A stretch of 64,000 nucleotides of DNA from contig CAXTVS010000002.1 of the NCBI GenBank assembly GCA_964247735.1, positions 1 through 64,000 of the forward strand. Direction: 5' to 3'. Positions within the stretch are counted from its first letter, which is position 1. The number at the start of each line of letters is the position of its first letter. Positions 26,641-36,978 of this stretch are shown piece after piece. The stretch comes from Lichenicola sp964247735. GTDB lineage: Bacteria > Pseudomonadota > Alphaproteobacteria > Acetobacterales > Acetobacteraceae. The notes under the pieces are model-generated. The model was not told where the DNA came from. It made no database searches and worked only from the letters and a program-made list of their open reading frames with translations. The position numbers and the translations under genes were made by a program.

Positions 26641-26814
26641 ATTTACTGGTGGGTTGAGGGATGATCCGGAAACCGGGCGCCGGTTCTTTACGTCCCGTTC
26701 AGGAAGCTCGCGCATCATCGCCACATGCGCACGTCGAACGCGCTTGACCAGGGGTCGAGCGGTAGAGGATGATGCCGCATAGCAGACCGGCTTGTCGAAC
26801 AGGGAGCGTGCACC

Positions 26815-27432
26815 ATGACCTTTCGCGCGATCCATCTGCGGCATCAGGCCGCGACGCTCTCCGCCACCTGCTTCGCCCTGGCGCTGCTGTTCTACGCGCT
26901 GTCGCCGGCTGTGACCCTGCTGTCGGTGGCGAGCGGGCTGCAACACGAGGATGTCGGCACCCTGCGCGGTGCGCTCGACTGGCGTGCGGTGCGGCTCGGC
27001 CTGAAGGCGGATTTCGGCGGCGGCCTGCCGGTCAGCCTGGCCAGCGCCAAGGTGTCGGCTTCAGATGACGAGCTGCCGGGGTTCGGGGAATCTTTCGCCA
27101 GCACGCTGGTGTCGCACGTGGTCGACAACGAGGTGACGCCCGAGGGGATGATGGCGATGCTGTCCCGGAGCGGCACGGGCGGGATCGGACAGGCCGGCGC
27201 GGGGGCGCTCGCGGCGGTGCGGTCGGTCCTCGGCCGGGTGGAGCGGGTCGCGTTCCTCGGTCCGGCCCGATTCGAGGCGGCGATCCGGATGTCGGACGAT
27301 CCGTCGGCGCAGCCGGTCTGCGTGTCGATGCGGCTTGAACACTGGCAGTGGAAGATCACGCAGATCCACCTGCCGGAGCAGATGCTCCAGGGCGGGGGCA
27401 GCCTGGTGCAGAGCGCCAGCAACCGGACCTGA
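26815..27432 (+). CDS. DUF2939-type membrane-anchored protein
   Basis: 205 residues: one N-terminal transmembrane segment (residues 13-40), then HEDVGTLRGALDWRAVRLGLKADF, a helix-turn arrangement with SFASTLVSHVVDNEVTPEGMMAM, and a C-terminal beta region ending EHWQWKITQIHLP. The pattern matches DUF2939 proteins, which have no known function. The ATG has AGGGAG 8 nt upstream. It is divergent from the MoeB-like gene across 174 bp and convergent with the AGE epimerase. Confidence 0.7.
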   Translation: MTFRAIHLRHQAATLSATCFALALLFYALSPAVTLLSVASGLQHEDVGTLRGALDWRAVRLGLKADFGGGLPVSLASAKVSASDDELPGFGESFASTLVSHVVDNEVTPEGMMAMLSRSGTGGIGQAGAGALAAVRSVLGRVERVAFLGPARFEAAIRMSDDPSAQPVCVSMRLEHWQWKITQIHLPEQMLQGGGSLVQSASNRT

Positions 27433-27442
27433 ACCGGGCCGG

Positions 27443-28579
27443 CTAGCCGCCCGGCCGGCCGCGGCCGGTGATCCGGAGCAGCTCCTCGAACGCGACAACC
27501 AGGTGATACAGCGTGCTGGCGGGCACGTTCGGGGCACAGGCGCGGCCGGAGCCGTCGAACTGGTCGATCCACAGCCCGACCGGCTCGGTCGCGAGGTAGG
27601 TGTCGAGCACGCGACCGGCGATCCGGGCGGCGGCGTCCGGCTCGTCGTTGGCGATGTGGCTCTTGATCAGCTCGGTCTGCGGCCACAGGCGCCGCGAGGT
27701 GCGGCGTGGCATCCCCGTCCGGTCGCACTCGTCGATGGCGAAGCCGTCCCGGTCCAACCCGTGCTCCAGCGCCCAGCGATGCAGCTGGCCGGCCTGCCGG
27801 CGCAGGTCGCGACCACCGGCGTCCGCCAGGCGATGCAGCAGCCACGACCATTCCAGGTGATGTCCCGGTTCGACCGAGCTGCCATGCGGATGCGGCGCCG
27901 GATCCCAGTTGTTGGTGAAGTGCTCGCCCAGGATGCCGGTGTTGCGGTCGAGGAAGTGCCGCTCGAACAGGGCGGCAAGCTGGTCGGCGCGATCGAGGAA
28001 GCGTTGCGCGCCGGTGAGGCGGTGCCAGGCGAGCAGGGCTTCCAGCAGGTGCATGTGCGGGTTGGAGCGTCGCGGCAGGCAGTCGGGCAGGCATTCACGG
28101 ACGCTGCCGTCGCGCGGGTCGGTCAGGAACGCGTCGACGAAGGCGAAGGTACGTTCCGCCAGGGACCACGCCCGGTCGAGGCCGGCGGCAGCGGCGCCGG
28201 CGAGGCCGAACAACAGGAAGGCCTGGTCGTAGCTGTCTCGCCTGGTGTCGAGCGGCTGCCCGTCGCCGGACAGGAGGTGGATCCAGCCGCCTTCGTCCGC
28301 AGGGCGCGACGCAGCGGCGGCGACTGCGTCGAGGGTGTCGTCGAGCCCGGGTCGCAGGGTGTGGCCGAACGCGCTCGCGCGCGAGAAGCAGTGGAGCTGG
28401 CGTCCCTGCACCCGCACCCGACGCGGGGCGGCCAGCTCCGGCCGGCCGGCCCGGTCGAGGCTTTCGACGAACAGCCGGTTGTCCGGGTCGATCCCGCAGC
28501 CGATCCAGAGCGGCCAGGCCTGGGCGAACCAGCTTTCGATCCGGTCCGCCGCCTCGGCCATCCTTGCGGCGTCCGACAT
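27443..28579 (-). CDS. AGE-family epimerase/isomerase
   Basis: A 378-residue (alpha/alpha)6-barrel protein of the N-acylglucosamine 2-epimerase / mannose isomerase family. It has SYDQAFLLFGLAGA, RSNPHMHLLEALLAW, EHFTNNWDP, SVEPGHHLEWSWLL and RRLWPQTELIKSH, including the conserved histidines in PHMHL and EPGHHLEW. Family members epimerise or isomerise free sugars; the substrate here cannot be told. The ATG at 28579 has GGAGG about 9 nt upstream. It is divergent from the radical SAM repair gene. Confidence 0.85.
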   Translation of the reverse strand: MSDAARMAEAADRIESWFAQAWPLWIGCGIDPDNRLFVESLDRAGRPELAAPRRVRVQGRQLHCFSRASAFGHTLRPGLDDTLDAVAAAASRPADEGGWIHLLSGDGQPLDTRRDSYDQAFLLFGLAGAAAAGLDRAWSLAERTFAFVDAFLTDPRDGSVRECLPDCLPRRSNPHMHLLEALLAWHRLTGAQRFLDRADQLAALFERHFLDRNTGILGEHFTNNWDPAPHPHGSSVEPGHHLEWSWLLHRLADAGGRDLRRQAGQLHRWALEHGLDRDGFAIDECDRTGMPRRTSRRLWPQTELIKSHIANDEPDAAARIAGRVLDTYLATEPVGLWIDQFDGSGRACAPNVPASTLYHLVVAFEELLRITGRGRPGG

Positions 28580-28747
28580 GAGCGGGTCCTCCCTATCCGG
28601 CACTCGTCCTGCCGCCGCCGGAGGCACCCGGTCAAGGGCGAGGCCGGGCGCCGGGACTTATCTTCCGGGCCAGAACACCCCACCTCCCCGCAACGATCTG
28701 CCTTGCCGACGCTTGGCGGCCGAGCTAGAACAGAACAGGAACGGTTG

Positions 28748-29977
28748 ATGGACCTGCTGGCCAAGCTCGAGATCCTCGCGGACGCCGCGAAGTACGACGC
28801 ATCCTGCGCGTCCAGCGGCACGGAGAAGCGCGACAGCCTGGGTGCTGCCAAGGGCGTCGGCTCGACCGAGGGCATGGGCATCTGCCACGCCTATGCGCCG
28901 GACGGGCGCTGCATCTCGCTGCTCAAGATCCTGCTGACCAACTTCTGCCTGTACGAGTGCGCGTACTGCATCAACCGGCAGTCCTCCTCGGTGAAGCGGG
29001 CGCGGTTTACGGTGGACGAGGTGGTGCGGCTCACGCTCGGCTTCTACCGGCGCAACTGCATCGAGGGGCTGTTCCTGTCGTCGGGCATCATCCGCTCGCC
29101 GGACTACACCATGGAGCAGGTGATCGGGGTGGCGCGCACGCTCAGGGTCGAGCATGGGTTCCGCGGCTACATCCACCTCAAGACCATTCCTGACGCGGAC
29201 CCGATGCTGCTGGAGGAGGCGGGACGCTGGGCGGACCGGCTGTCGATCAACGTCGAGCTGCCGACGGAAGGGGCGCTGAAGGAGTACGCGCCGGAAAAGG
29301 ACATGGGCGGCATACGCCGCTCGATGGGCCGGATGCGGCTCGGCATCGACGCGGCGCGCGAGAAGACCAGGCCGGGGGCAGCCAGGCCGCCGCACTTCGC
29401 GCCGGCCGGACAGAGCACGCAGGTGATCGTCGGCGCCGACCCCAGCCCGGACCGCGCCATCCTGCGCATGAGCAGCAACCTGTACGGCGCCTACGGGCTG
29501 CGCCGGGTGTACTACTCCGCGTTCAGCCCGATCCCGGACGCGTCGGCGGCGCTGCCGCTGGCCCCGGCGCCGCTGTTGCGCGAGCACCGGCTGTACCAGG
29601 CGGACTGGCTGCTGCGGTTCTACGGCTTCGGCGTGGAAGAACTGGCGACCGATGCGGCCGGCAACCTCGACCTCGTGCATGACCCCAAGCTCGCGTGGGC
29701 GCTGGAGAACCGGGCGATGTTCCCAGTCGACGTCAACACCGCCGAGCGCGAGGCGCTGCTGCGGGTGCCGGGGCTGGGGGTGAAGTCGGTCGACCGCATC
29801 ATCCAGGTGCGCCGGCACCGAGGGTTGCGCATGGCCGACCTGGCCCGGCTGCGCCTGTCGCTGGCCAAGATCGCGCCATTCGTCGTGGCGCTCGACCACC
29901 GGCCGGTGCGGGAGCTCGACAGCGTTCGGCTTTCGGTGAAGCTGGCGCCGCAACCCAGGCAGCTCGCCCTGCTTTGA
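28748..29977 (+). CDS. Putative DNA modification/repair radical SAM protein
   Basis: A 409-residue radical SAM protein with the C-x3-C-x2-C cluster at Cys67, Cys71 and Cys74 (NFCLYECAYCINRQ). GLFLSSGIIRSPDYTMEQ and GYIHLKTIPDADP follow. It ends in a helix-hairpin-helix DNA-binding domain (VDVNTAEREALLRVPGLGVKS region). This is the uncharacterised family annotated as a putative DNA modification/repair radical SAM protein, normally next to the DUF4130/UdgX gene, as here (6-bp gap). ATG 28748 gives the family start MDLLAKLEILADAAKYDASC. Confidence 0.9.
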   Translation: MDLLAKLEILADAAKYDASCASSGTEKRDSLGAAKGVGSTEGMGICHAYAPDGRCISLLKILLTNFCLYECAYCINRQSSSVKRARFTVDEVVRLTLGFYRRNCIEGLFLSSGIIRSPDYTMEQVIGVARTLRVEHGFRGYIHLKTIPDADPMLLEEAGRWADRLSINVELPTEGALKEYAPEKDMGGIRRSMGRMRLGIDAAREKTRPGAARPPHFAPAGQSTQVIVGADPSPDRAILRMSSNLYGAYGLRRVYYSAFSPIPDASAALPLAPAPLLREHRLYQADWLLRFYGFGVEELATDAAGNLDLVHDPKLAWALENRAMFPVDVNTAEREALLRVPGLGVKSVDRIIQVRRHRGLRMADLARLRLSLAKIAPFVVALDHRPVRELDSVRLSVKLAPQPRQLALL

Positions 29978-29983
29978 TCGGTC

Positions 29984-31492
<1,509 letters not shown>

Positions 31493-31518
31493 CGCGCGCC
31501 GCAGGCAGGACGGTTCTC

Positions 31519-32415
31519 ATGACGCTGCTCACTGTCGAGACGCCGCCCCTCTCGGTCGGCTGCCTCATGTCGGGGCCGGAGGATGGGCGGCCGCTGATGC
31601 TGCTGCACGGCTGGCCGGACGGTGCCCGCACCTGGGACGGGTTGCTGCCGGCGCTGCACGAGGCGGGATACCGCACGATCGCACCATTCCTGCGCGGGCA
31701 CGGGCCGACGCGGTTCCGCGAGGACGCGACGATGCGGTCGGGCGAGGTCGTGGCGATGGCGCAGGACGCGCTCGACCTGGCGGACGCGCTCGGGCTCGGA
31801 CGGTTCGGCATGATCGGGCACGACTGGGGCGCGCGGGCCGCCTACACCGTGGCCTGCGTGGCGCCGGAGCGGGTCGCGGCGGCGGCGGTGCTGGCGACGG
31901 CCTGGGACAGGAACGACCCGGACCAGACGGTGTCGATGCCGCAGAACCAGGCGTTGTGGTACCAGTGGCTGATGGCGCTGGACCGCGGGGCGGCGCTGGT
32001 GCGCGACGAGCGCCGCAGCTTCACCCGCTACATCTGGGGGCTGTGGTCACCCGGCTGGACGGTGCCGGAGGACGACTTCGCCGTCGCGGCTGCGGGATTC
32101 GACAACCCGGACTGGGCCGACATCACCGTGCACTCGTACCGGGTGCGCTGGTCCCTGGCGCCGAGGGATCCGGCCTATGCCGGGGTGGCGCGGCGCATCG
32201 CCGCCGACCCGGTGATCGCGGTGCCGACCCTGATGCTGCAGGGCGGCGCCGACCCGGTGGCGCTGCCGCAAGGCTCCGAAGGCAAGGACAAGCTGTTCTC
32301 GGGCGGCTACGAGCGGGTGGTGCTGGACAGGCTCGGGCACTTCCCGCAACGGCAGGGGCCGGACGCAGTGCTGGAACGACTGCTGCCGTTCCTCCAGCAA
32401 AGGTTCGGAGGCTAA
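31519..32415 (+). CDS. Alpha/beta hydrolase, epoxide hydrolase-like
   Basis: A 298-residue hydrolase with oxyanion motif HGWPDG, nucleophile elbow GHDWGARA with Asp102 (aspartate nucleophile as in epoxide hydrolases and haloalkane dehalogenases), the acidic residue in QGGADPVALP and the catalytic histidine in RLGHFPQRQ. The natural substrate is unknown. ATG 31519 has AGGA 8-9 nt upstream. It lies 26 bp after the udgX fusion and could share its transcript. Confidence 0.85.
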   Translation: MTLLTVETPPLSVGCLMSGPEDGRPLMLLHGWPDGARTWDGLLPALHEAGYRTIAPFLRGHGPTRFREDATMRSGEVVAMAQDALDLADALGLGRFGMIGHDWGARAAYTVACVAPERVAAAAVLATAWDRNDPDQTVSMPQNQALWYQWLMALDRGAALVRDERRSFTRYIWGLWSPGWTVPEDDFAVAAAGFDNPDWADITVHSYRVRWSLAPRDPAYAGVARRIAADPVIAVPTLMLQGGADPVALPQGSEGKDKLFSGGYERVVLDRLGHFPQRQGPDAVLERLLPFLQQRFGG

Positions 32416-32426
32416 TCGGTTTCCGG

Positions 32427-33200
32427 TCAGGCGTCCGGCAGCGTCACCCCGGACAGGCGCCCGCATTCCACCAGCAGCCGGTCCTGGCGGCCGGTGTCGC
32501 GGGTGGCGCCGCTCGGAGGCTTCGGGCGCAGGTGGTAGAAGTAGCCGCCGGTTCCGGTGGCGGCCGGATCGTCGTCCGTCGCCAGCCAGACCTGCGTGCG
32601 GTGGGCGGCGTCGAGGTTGCCGGTGGCGCGCGGGCTCATCTTGGTCGGCACCCAGCCCGGCTCCATGGCGTTCGACAGCACGCCGGGCCAGCGGCGCGCG
32701 ACGGCAAAGGCGAGAAGCACGTCGTGCAGCTTGGTGTCGGAATAGGCCTGGTTGCCGCGCCAGGGACGGGCGTCCCAGTTCAGGTCGGCGAGCGACGGGT
32801 CGCCGCGGCGGTGCAGCTCGGAGCTGACATAGACCAGGCGGTGCGGCCGGTGCATCAGCGCGGTCAGCACGTAGGGCGCCAGGGTGTTGACCGCGAACAC
32901 GTGCGACAGCCCGTCAACGGTGGAACGGCGCTGTTGTTCGCGGTAGCCGATCGCGGCGTTGTGGATCACCGCGTCGAAGCGGCCGAGCGCGTTGGCCTGT
33001 TCGGCCAGGGCGCGGGTCTGCGCCAGGCTGGCAAGGTCGCCGGTGAGCACCGTTTCCGCTCCCGGCACGGCGGCCAGGGCTTCCCGTCCGCGCGCCTCAT
33101 GGCGGGCGTGCAGCACCACCGCGTGCCCGCGCTCGACCAGGAGCGCTGCGGCCATGCGGCCGAGGCCGTCGGAGGAGCCGGTGACGAAGACGCGTGCCAT
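32427..33200 (-). CDS. Short-chain dehydrogenase/reductase
   Basis: A 257-residue SDR: cofactor motif TGSSDGLG (residues 7-14), VIHNAAIGYRE, and catalytic Tyr/Lys in AYSDTKLHD. The sequence after the Rossmann domain, ARRWPGVLSNAMEPGWVPTKMS, is like retinol/daunorubicin C-13-type SDRs. The ATG at 33200 is chosen because it places the glycine motif at the usual position. The substrate is unknown. It is convergent with the hydrolase (11-bp gap). Confidence 0.88.
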   Translation of the reverse strand: MARVFVTGSSDGLGRMAAALLVERGHAVVLHARHEARGREALAAVPGAETVLTGDLASLAQTRALAEQANALGRFDAVIHNAAIGYREQQRRSTVDGLSHVFAVNTLAPYVLTALMHRPHRLVYVSSELHRRGDPSLADLNWDARPWRGNQAYSDTKLHDVLLAFAVARRWPGVLSNAMEPGWVPTKMSPRATGNLDAAHRTQVWLATDDDPAATGTGGYFYHLRPKPPSGATRDTGRQDRLLVECGRLSGVTLPDA

Positions 33201-33745
33201 GGACGGAGCAACGCGTCGGCGGCGCCCGGGTGGCGGCCTGCCGCGACGACCGGTGCGGAACGGCTCGGAGCCGGGGTGGACCGCCGACCGGCGGACAGGA
33301 CGCGGTTGCGCCGCCGGACGAAGGACGAAGACCTGCGCGGCAGGAGGCGCAGCCGCTCGCGCGGCCCCTGCAGCCTGGCAGGGCGAGGTTCTGCCCGGCG
33401 TTCCGCCGTCATGGTCAATGATTCCGCTGGCCGACGGCGTGCGGCACGTCGGCGTCATCCGGATCGGATGCCGGGTCAGGCCGCCGATCAACCGCGCCCT
33501 GCCGGGGCTTGCGGCGGAGAGATCTGACCGGTGCGTCGGGACGAGAGCCGCGGCAGTCGCGGACGCAGACCTTGGCCGGAAAGCGTTGCGTCGCTCGATC
33601 CGGACGCACGGGGACACCCGCTTGCGCGGTCGATCCTGCGTCGTGACGACGCAGGCGGTGGGCCGACCTGGTCGAACACGACCCGCGCACTCAGCAGCCG
33701 CCAACGCCGGAACGCGTCGGCGGCGATGTGCGCGTCCGCCTGCGG
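33201..33745. other. 545-bp stretch without a recognisable gene
   Basis: It lies upstream of the SDR and downstream of the Hint-domain gene, with both read leftwards. Open frames of 60-90 codons exist on both strands but show no family signature and no ribosome site. One strong inverted repeat (33635-33655) is listed separately. I see no tRNA-like structure or insertion-sequence end. Confidence 0.5.
33635..33655. repeat. Perfect 21-bp palindrome (10+1+10)
   Basis: CCTGCGTCGT and its exact reverse complement flank a single central G. As RNA it could form an 8-bp stem with a 5-nt loop. It lies ~90 bp downstream of the Hint-domain gene stop (minus strand), so it may act as a terminator-like hairpin for that gene or as an operator. 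No T-run follows on either strand. Confidence 0.5.
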
Positions 33746-35881
33746 TCAGGCCGCCAGAGCGTCCGGGTAGAGCGCCGTGCTCGCCAGGTGCACGTCGAGG
33801 TAGGTGATCTCGCCGGCGGTGCGCAGGTCGAGCGACGCCATGCCGTTGGTCCAGCGCCGGTTCCCTTCCGCCTGGTGCCAGCCGTCCAGCGCCAGGTCGC
33901 TGGCCGGCACCACGGTCTCGTCGAAGCCGGTCCACAGCACCAGCTTCTCGACCGCGACGCCCAGGGTCCGGCGGTCGTCGACGAACGGCCCGATCACCTG
34001 CGCCGGCACCGTCGTGCGGGACAGCAGCCGTATCGGTCGGGCGCCGGACGGGATCTGGAACATGAAGTGCTGCGCGTCGCTCCAGCAGCAGGACAGCTCC
34101 ATGCCGTTCTCCAGCAGCAGACGCAGGTCCGGCCGATCGGTAAGGGCCGGCGCGTCGTCCGGACGCTCGAACCCAAGACTCGACGCCCGCTCCGCCAGCC
34201 TGATCCAGATCGGCTCGACCAGTTCCCGCGACACCGCAAGCGGCGCCGCCATCGTCGGCAGCCGCTGGATGCCGACATGCGCGCGGCCGTCAGCGAACAG
34301 GCGGCGGTTGCCGGTGTCGAGATAGCTTTCGGTGGCCAGTCCCTCGGCCAGCAGGATGCCATGGGCGTCGAGCTCGATGTGGAAGAACTCGTACTCGGGC
34401 AGATCGCGGTCGACCAGGATCGACGCCCCGTTCACCAGCATGCGCGCCGGGACGAGGCCCGCCTCGGTCAGGATGCAGTGCTCGGGCGTCACCATCAGGT
34501 CGCGCGCGGGCGTCCCGGCAGCGAACGCATCCTTGCGGATGCGGACCGGGAAGGCCTCGTCACGGCCGCCGAAGCGGACGGCGTCCATGTGGCCGCGGCC
34601 GGCCCAGACCACGGAGCGGCCGACGCGCTGGCCGTGCTCGAGCACGCTCACCACGTCGCCGGCGCGCAGCTGCTCGACCGCCACCTCACCGGACGGCGTC
34701 GCGATCAGGGTGCCGGGCAGGAAGCAGGTGGCGGTCACGGTCAGGGCGGTGCTGGTCGAGACCGAGCCGTCACTGTCGTTGATGGCGAGATCGATCTGGG
34801 TCGAGACGGTGTTCCCGACCAGAACCTGGCCGAGCGTCGGCGTGAAGCGCAGCGCCTGCAGCTCGCTGCTGAGGCTGGCCGGGCTGGCGGCGGCGAGGCT
34901 GTAGGTGCCGGTGCCGGTCTTGGTCAGGCCCGTGCCGCTGAGCACCCCGTTGGCATCGGTCGCGACGCCGTTGGCAGCGTCCAGCTCGATCGTGGCACTT
35001 GCGGTGGGGCTGCCGGCGTCGGTCACGGTGACGCCAGTGAACACCGCGATGGCCGACGCGTCGGTGCCGCTCTCGGTGGACGGCAGGCCGGAGATGATGG
35101 GCACGGAGCCGGCGCCGCTGGTGCCGTCGCCGACGAGGCGGATCGACGCGGTCGGACTCACCGCGCTGTTCTTGACCGAAGTGTACAGCGAGGGGCTGCC
35201 TTCGTAGAACGAGCTGGGGCTCTCGCTCTTCCAGTCCACGTAGAGGCTGTTGTAGGTGCCGGTGCCGGTCTGCGACAGGCTGTGAATCTCGTAGGACGTG
35301 AAGCCGCTTGAGGTCGGGTCGTCCGCGTAGGGCAGCGTGCCCATGCTGGTGAAGGTGTTGGTGCCGCCGGGGCCGGTGACGGTGAAGGTGGCGCTCTGCA
35401 CCGCCAGCAGGAAGCCGTTCGGGTCGTAGGTGGCGGTCCAGGTGCCGGACAGGGTCGCGCCGTCGGCGAAGGCGGCTCCGGTGATGGTGGTGGTGACGGA
35501 TTGGTCGGTCACGCTGGTGACGGTGCCGGGGCTGGTCAGCGACAGGACGGTGCCGGTGGCGTTGGTGACCGACGTCGCGGCGGTGCCGCTGGTGGCGTTG
35601 AGCGTCGTCGGGGTCTGGCTCGACCAGTCGATGTTCAGGTTCGAGTAGAGGGCGTTGTTCGAGGTAGCGGCGGTCAGCTCGAAGGAGCCGGTAGCGGTAT
35701 CAACCTTGGCGCTGGTGAAGGTGGTCGCGACGCCGGCCACCGAGGTGATGACGAAGTCCGGGTTGACGATGGCGATCAAGGAGCCGCTGGCGTTGTATTC
35801 GGCAGTGTAGGTGCCGCTCAGGACGGAACCGTCGCTGAACGCCGCGTTCTTGAGCGTCATGGTGACGTAGGTGTTGGCCAT
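33746..35881 (-). CDS. Hint-domain (hedgehog/intein-like) surface protein
   Basis: 711 residues. The first ~380 are Thr/Ser/Gly-rich repeated beta-sheet sequence (TVTSVTDQSVTTTITGAAFADG; NDSDGSVSTSTALTVT) without a classical signal peptide, as in type I-secreted adhesins. A Hint autoprocessing domain begins at Cys386 (CFLPGTLIATPSGEVAVEQL) with the GDVV and TPEHC motifs. The C-terminal ~170 residues are beta-rich and may be the ligand part. Family members are common in Acetobacteraceae; cleavage is untested. The ATG at 35881 follows a G-rich TTTGGGGGTCTG leader, and an AT-rich island lies upstream. Confidence 0.8.
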   Translation of the reverse strand: MANTYVTMTLKNAAFSDGSVLSGTYTAEYNASGSLIAIVNPDFVITSVAGVATTFTSAKVDTATGSFELTAATSNNALYSNLNIDWSSQTPTTLNATSGTAATSVTNATGTVLSLTSPGTVTSVTDQSVTTTITGAAFADGATLSGTWTATYDPNGFLLAVQSATFTVTGPGGTNTFTSMGTLPYADDPTSSGFTSYEIHSLSQTGTGTYNSLYVDWKSESPSSFYEGSPSLYTSVKNSAVSPTASIRLVGDGTSGAGSVPIISGLPSTESGTDASAIAVFTGVTVTDAGSPTASATIELDAANGVATDANGVLSGTGLTKTGTGTYSLAAASPASLSSELQALRFTPTLGQVLVGNTVSTQIDLAINDSDGSVSTSTALTVTATCFLPGTLIATPSGEVAVEQLRAGDVVSVLEHGQRVGRSVVWAGRGHMDAVRFGGRDEAFPVRIRKDAFAAGTPARDLMVTPEHCILTEAGLVPARMLVNGASILVDRDLPEYEFFHIELDAHGILLAEGLATESYLDTGNRRLFADGRAHVGIQRLPTMAAPLAVSRELVEPIWIRLAERASSLGFERPDDAPALTDRPDLRLLLENGMELSCCWSDAQHFMFQIPSGARPIRLLSRTTVPAQVIGPFVDDRRTLGVAVEKLVLWTGFDETVVPASDLALDGWHQAEGNRRWTNGMASLDLRTAGEITYLDVHLASTALYPDALAA

Positions 35882-36425
35882 CAGACCCCCAAAAGGTGTG
35901 GCGCCGATCACGTCCGGTGATCATTGCGGGAACAGTGCGATGCGCCGGGTTTATCCATTCGCGTCGTTCTTGTCACCAACAGTATTCCGTTTTGACAGAA
36001 CAAGGTTTGAGCAATTACTTAAATTCTGTACGGGTGCTCCAATATTAAAATCGTTATCAAATTAAAGCCACGTCGGCATTCGGCTTCCAGCCGTACCGGC
36101 AGCGGATGCGTTGGACGGGACGCGCCCAAAGCCGTGGAACATCGCAGCGATCTGCGGCCGTGCCGCGACGCCCCTGCCTGGCGGTCCATCGCGGAGTTGC
36201 ATCCATGCCTCCATGCGGCGCCGGCTGCGTGCCTCGACCTGCTCGACGCGGTGCTGCAGCTTGCAGCGCGTGACGTTCCGGTCGCGGCGTTCGAGGCCGG
36301 AAGGATGGCGTGGTCGCGATCCGCACCCTCGACGACGCGTCCCGTCCGAGCCTGCAGCAGTCAGGACCGGGCGGCAGGCCGTATTCCTTCTTGCCGCTGC
36401 TGCCCAGAGACGCAACCATTCCGGG
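35882..36425. other. Intergenic region with an AT-rich island
   Basis: The stretch between the Hint gene and the next plus-strand gene contains a distinctly AT-rich patch at about 35990-36065, unlike the rest of the window. In that patch TTGACA (35992-35997) is followed 18 bp later by TACTTA, a weak plus-strand promoter candidate. Rightward to 36425 the base composition is normal, and only shadow open frames are present. Confidence 0.45.
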
Positions 36426-36809
36426 ATGGAGCCCGACCGACGGACCTTCCTGTTCGGCAGCCTGATCGGCATGAGCGCTCCGGTTGCCGGACACGCCAAC
36501 CCGGCACCAGCCAGGAGTGAGACCATGTATGGAGTGATCAGCCAGTTCATGACCCTTCCGGCCAGGCGGGATGAACTGATCGAGGTTCTCGCGACGGGCA
36601 CGAAAGGCATGCCTGGCTGCCTGAGCTACATCATCGCCAAGGACTCCTCGCGGGACGACGCGGTCTGGGTCACCGAGGTATGGACCGACAGCGGAAGCCA
36701 CGCCGCGTCGCTCAGGCTGCCCGCGGTGCAGGAGGCCCTGGCGAAGGGCCGGCCGATGATAACGGGCATGGGCCCGAGGACGACGACTCGTCCGGTGGCC
36801 GGCGTCTGA
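36426..36809 (+). CDS. Exported antibiotic-biosynthesis-monooxygenase (ABM) domain protein
   Basis: 127 residues: a probable twin-arginine-type leader (DRRTFLFGSLIGMSA, cleavage near GHA) followed by an ABM/EthD-like ferredoxin fold: MYGVISQFMTLPARRDELIEVLATG, GCLSYIIAKD, WVTEVWTDSGSHAASLRLPAVQEAL. ABM proteins include quinol monooxygenases and heme-degrading enzymes, but no catalytic residue fixes the role here. An internal ATG (MYGVISQ) would give a 94-residue cytosolic form. Confidence 0.7.
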   Translation: MEPDRRTFLFGSLIGMSAPVAGHANPAPARSETMYGVISQFMTLPARRDELIEVLATGTKGMPGCLSYIIAKDSSRDDAVWVTEVWTDSGSHAASLRLPAVQEALAKGRPMITGMGPRTTTRPVAGV

Positions 36810-36978
36810 CCACGGCGGGTGATCGGCGTGTCGCCGCGGCGCTCCGGCAGGAAGACGGCTCGACGGGACGGCCGAGCCGCCTGCGGGGTGGATCGCCCGG
36901 ACGGGTGGCCGATCCGGCCGGGGAGCAGAGATGCCCGGTTCCATCGGTCGGCGCCGAACGCTCGCCCGGACCGGAGGC

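Noticed and set aside
33194..33421. Small protein gene in the 33.2-33.7 kb gap
   Set aside because: The frame is a shadow with Arg/Pro-rich sequence, no ribosome site and no conserved pattern.
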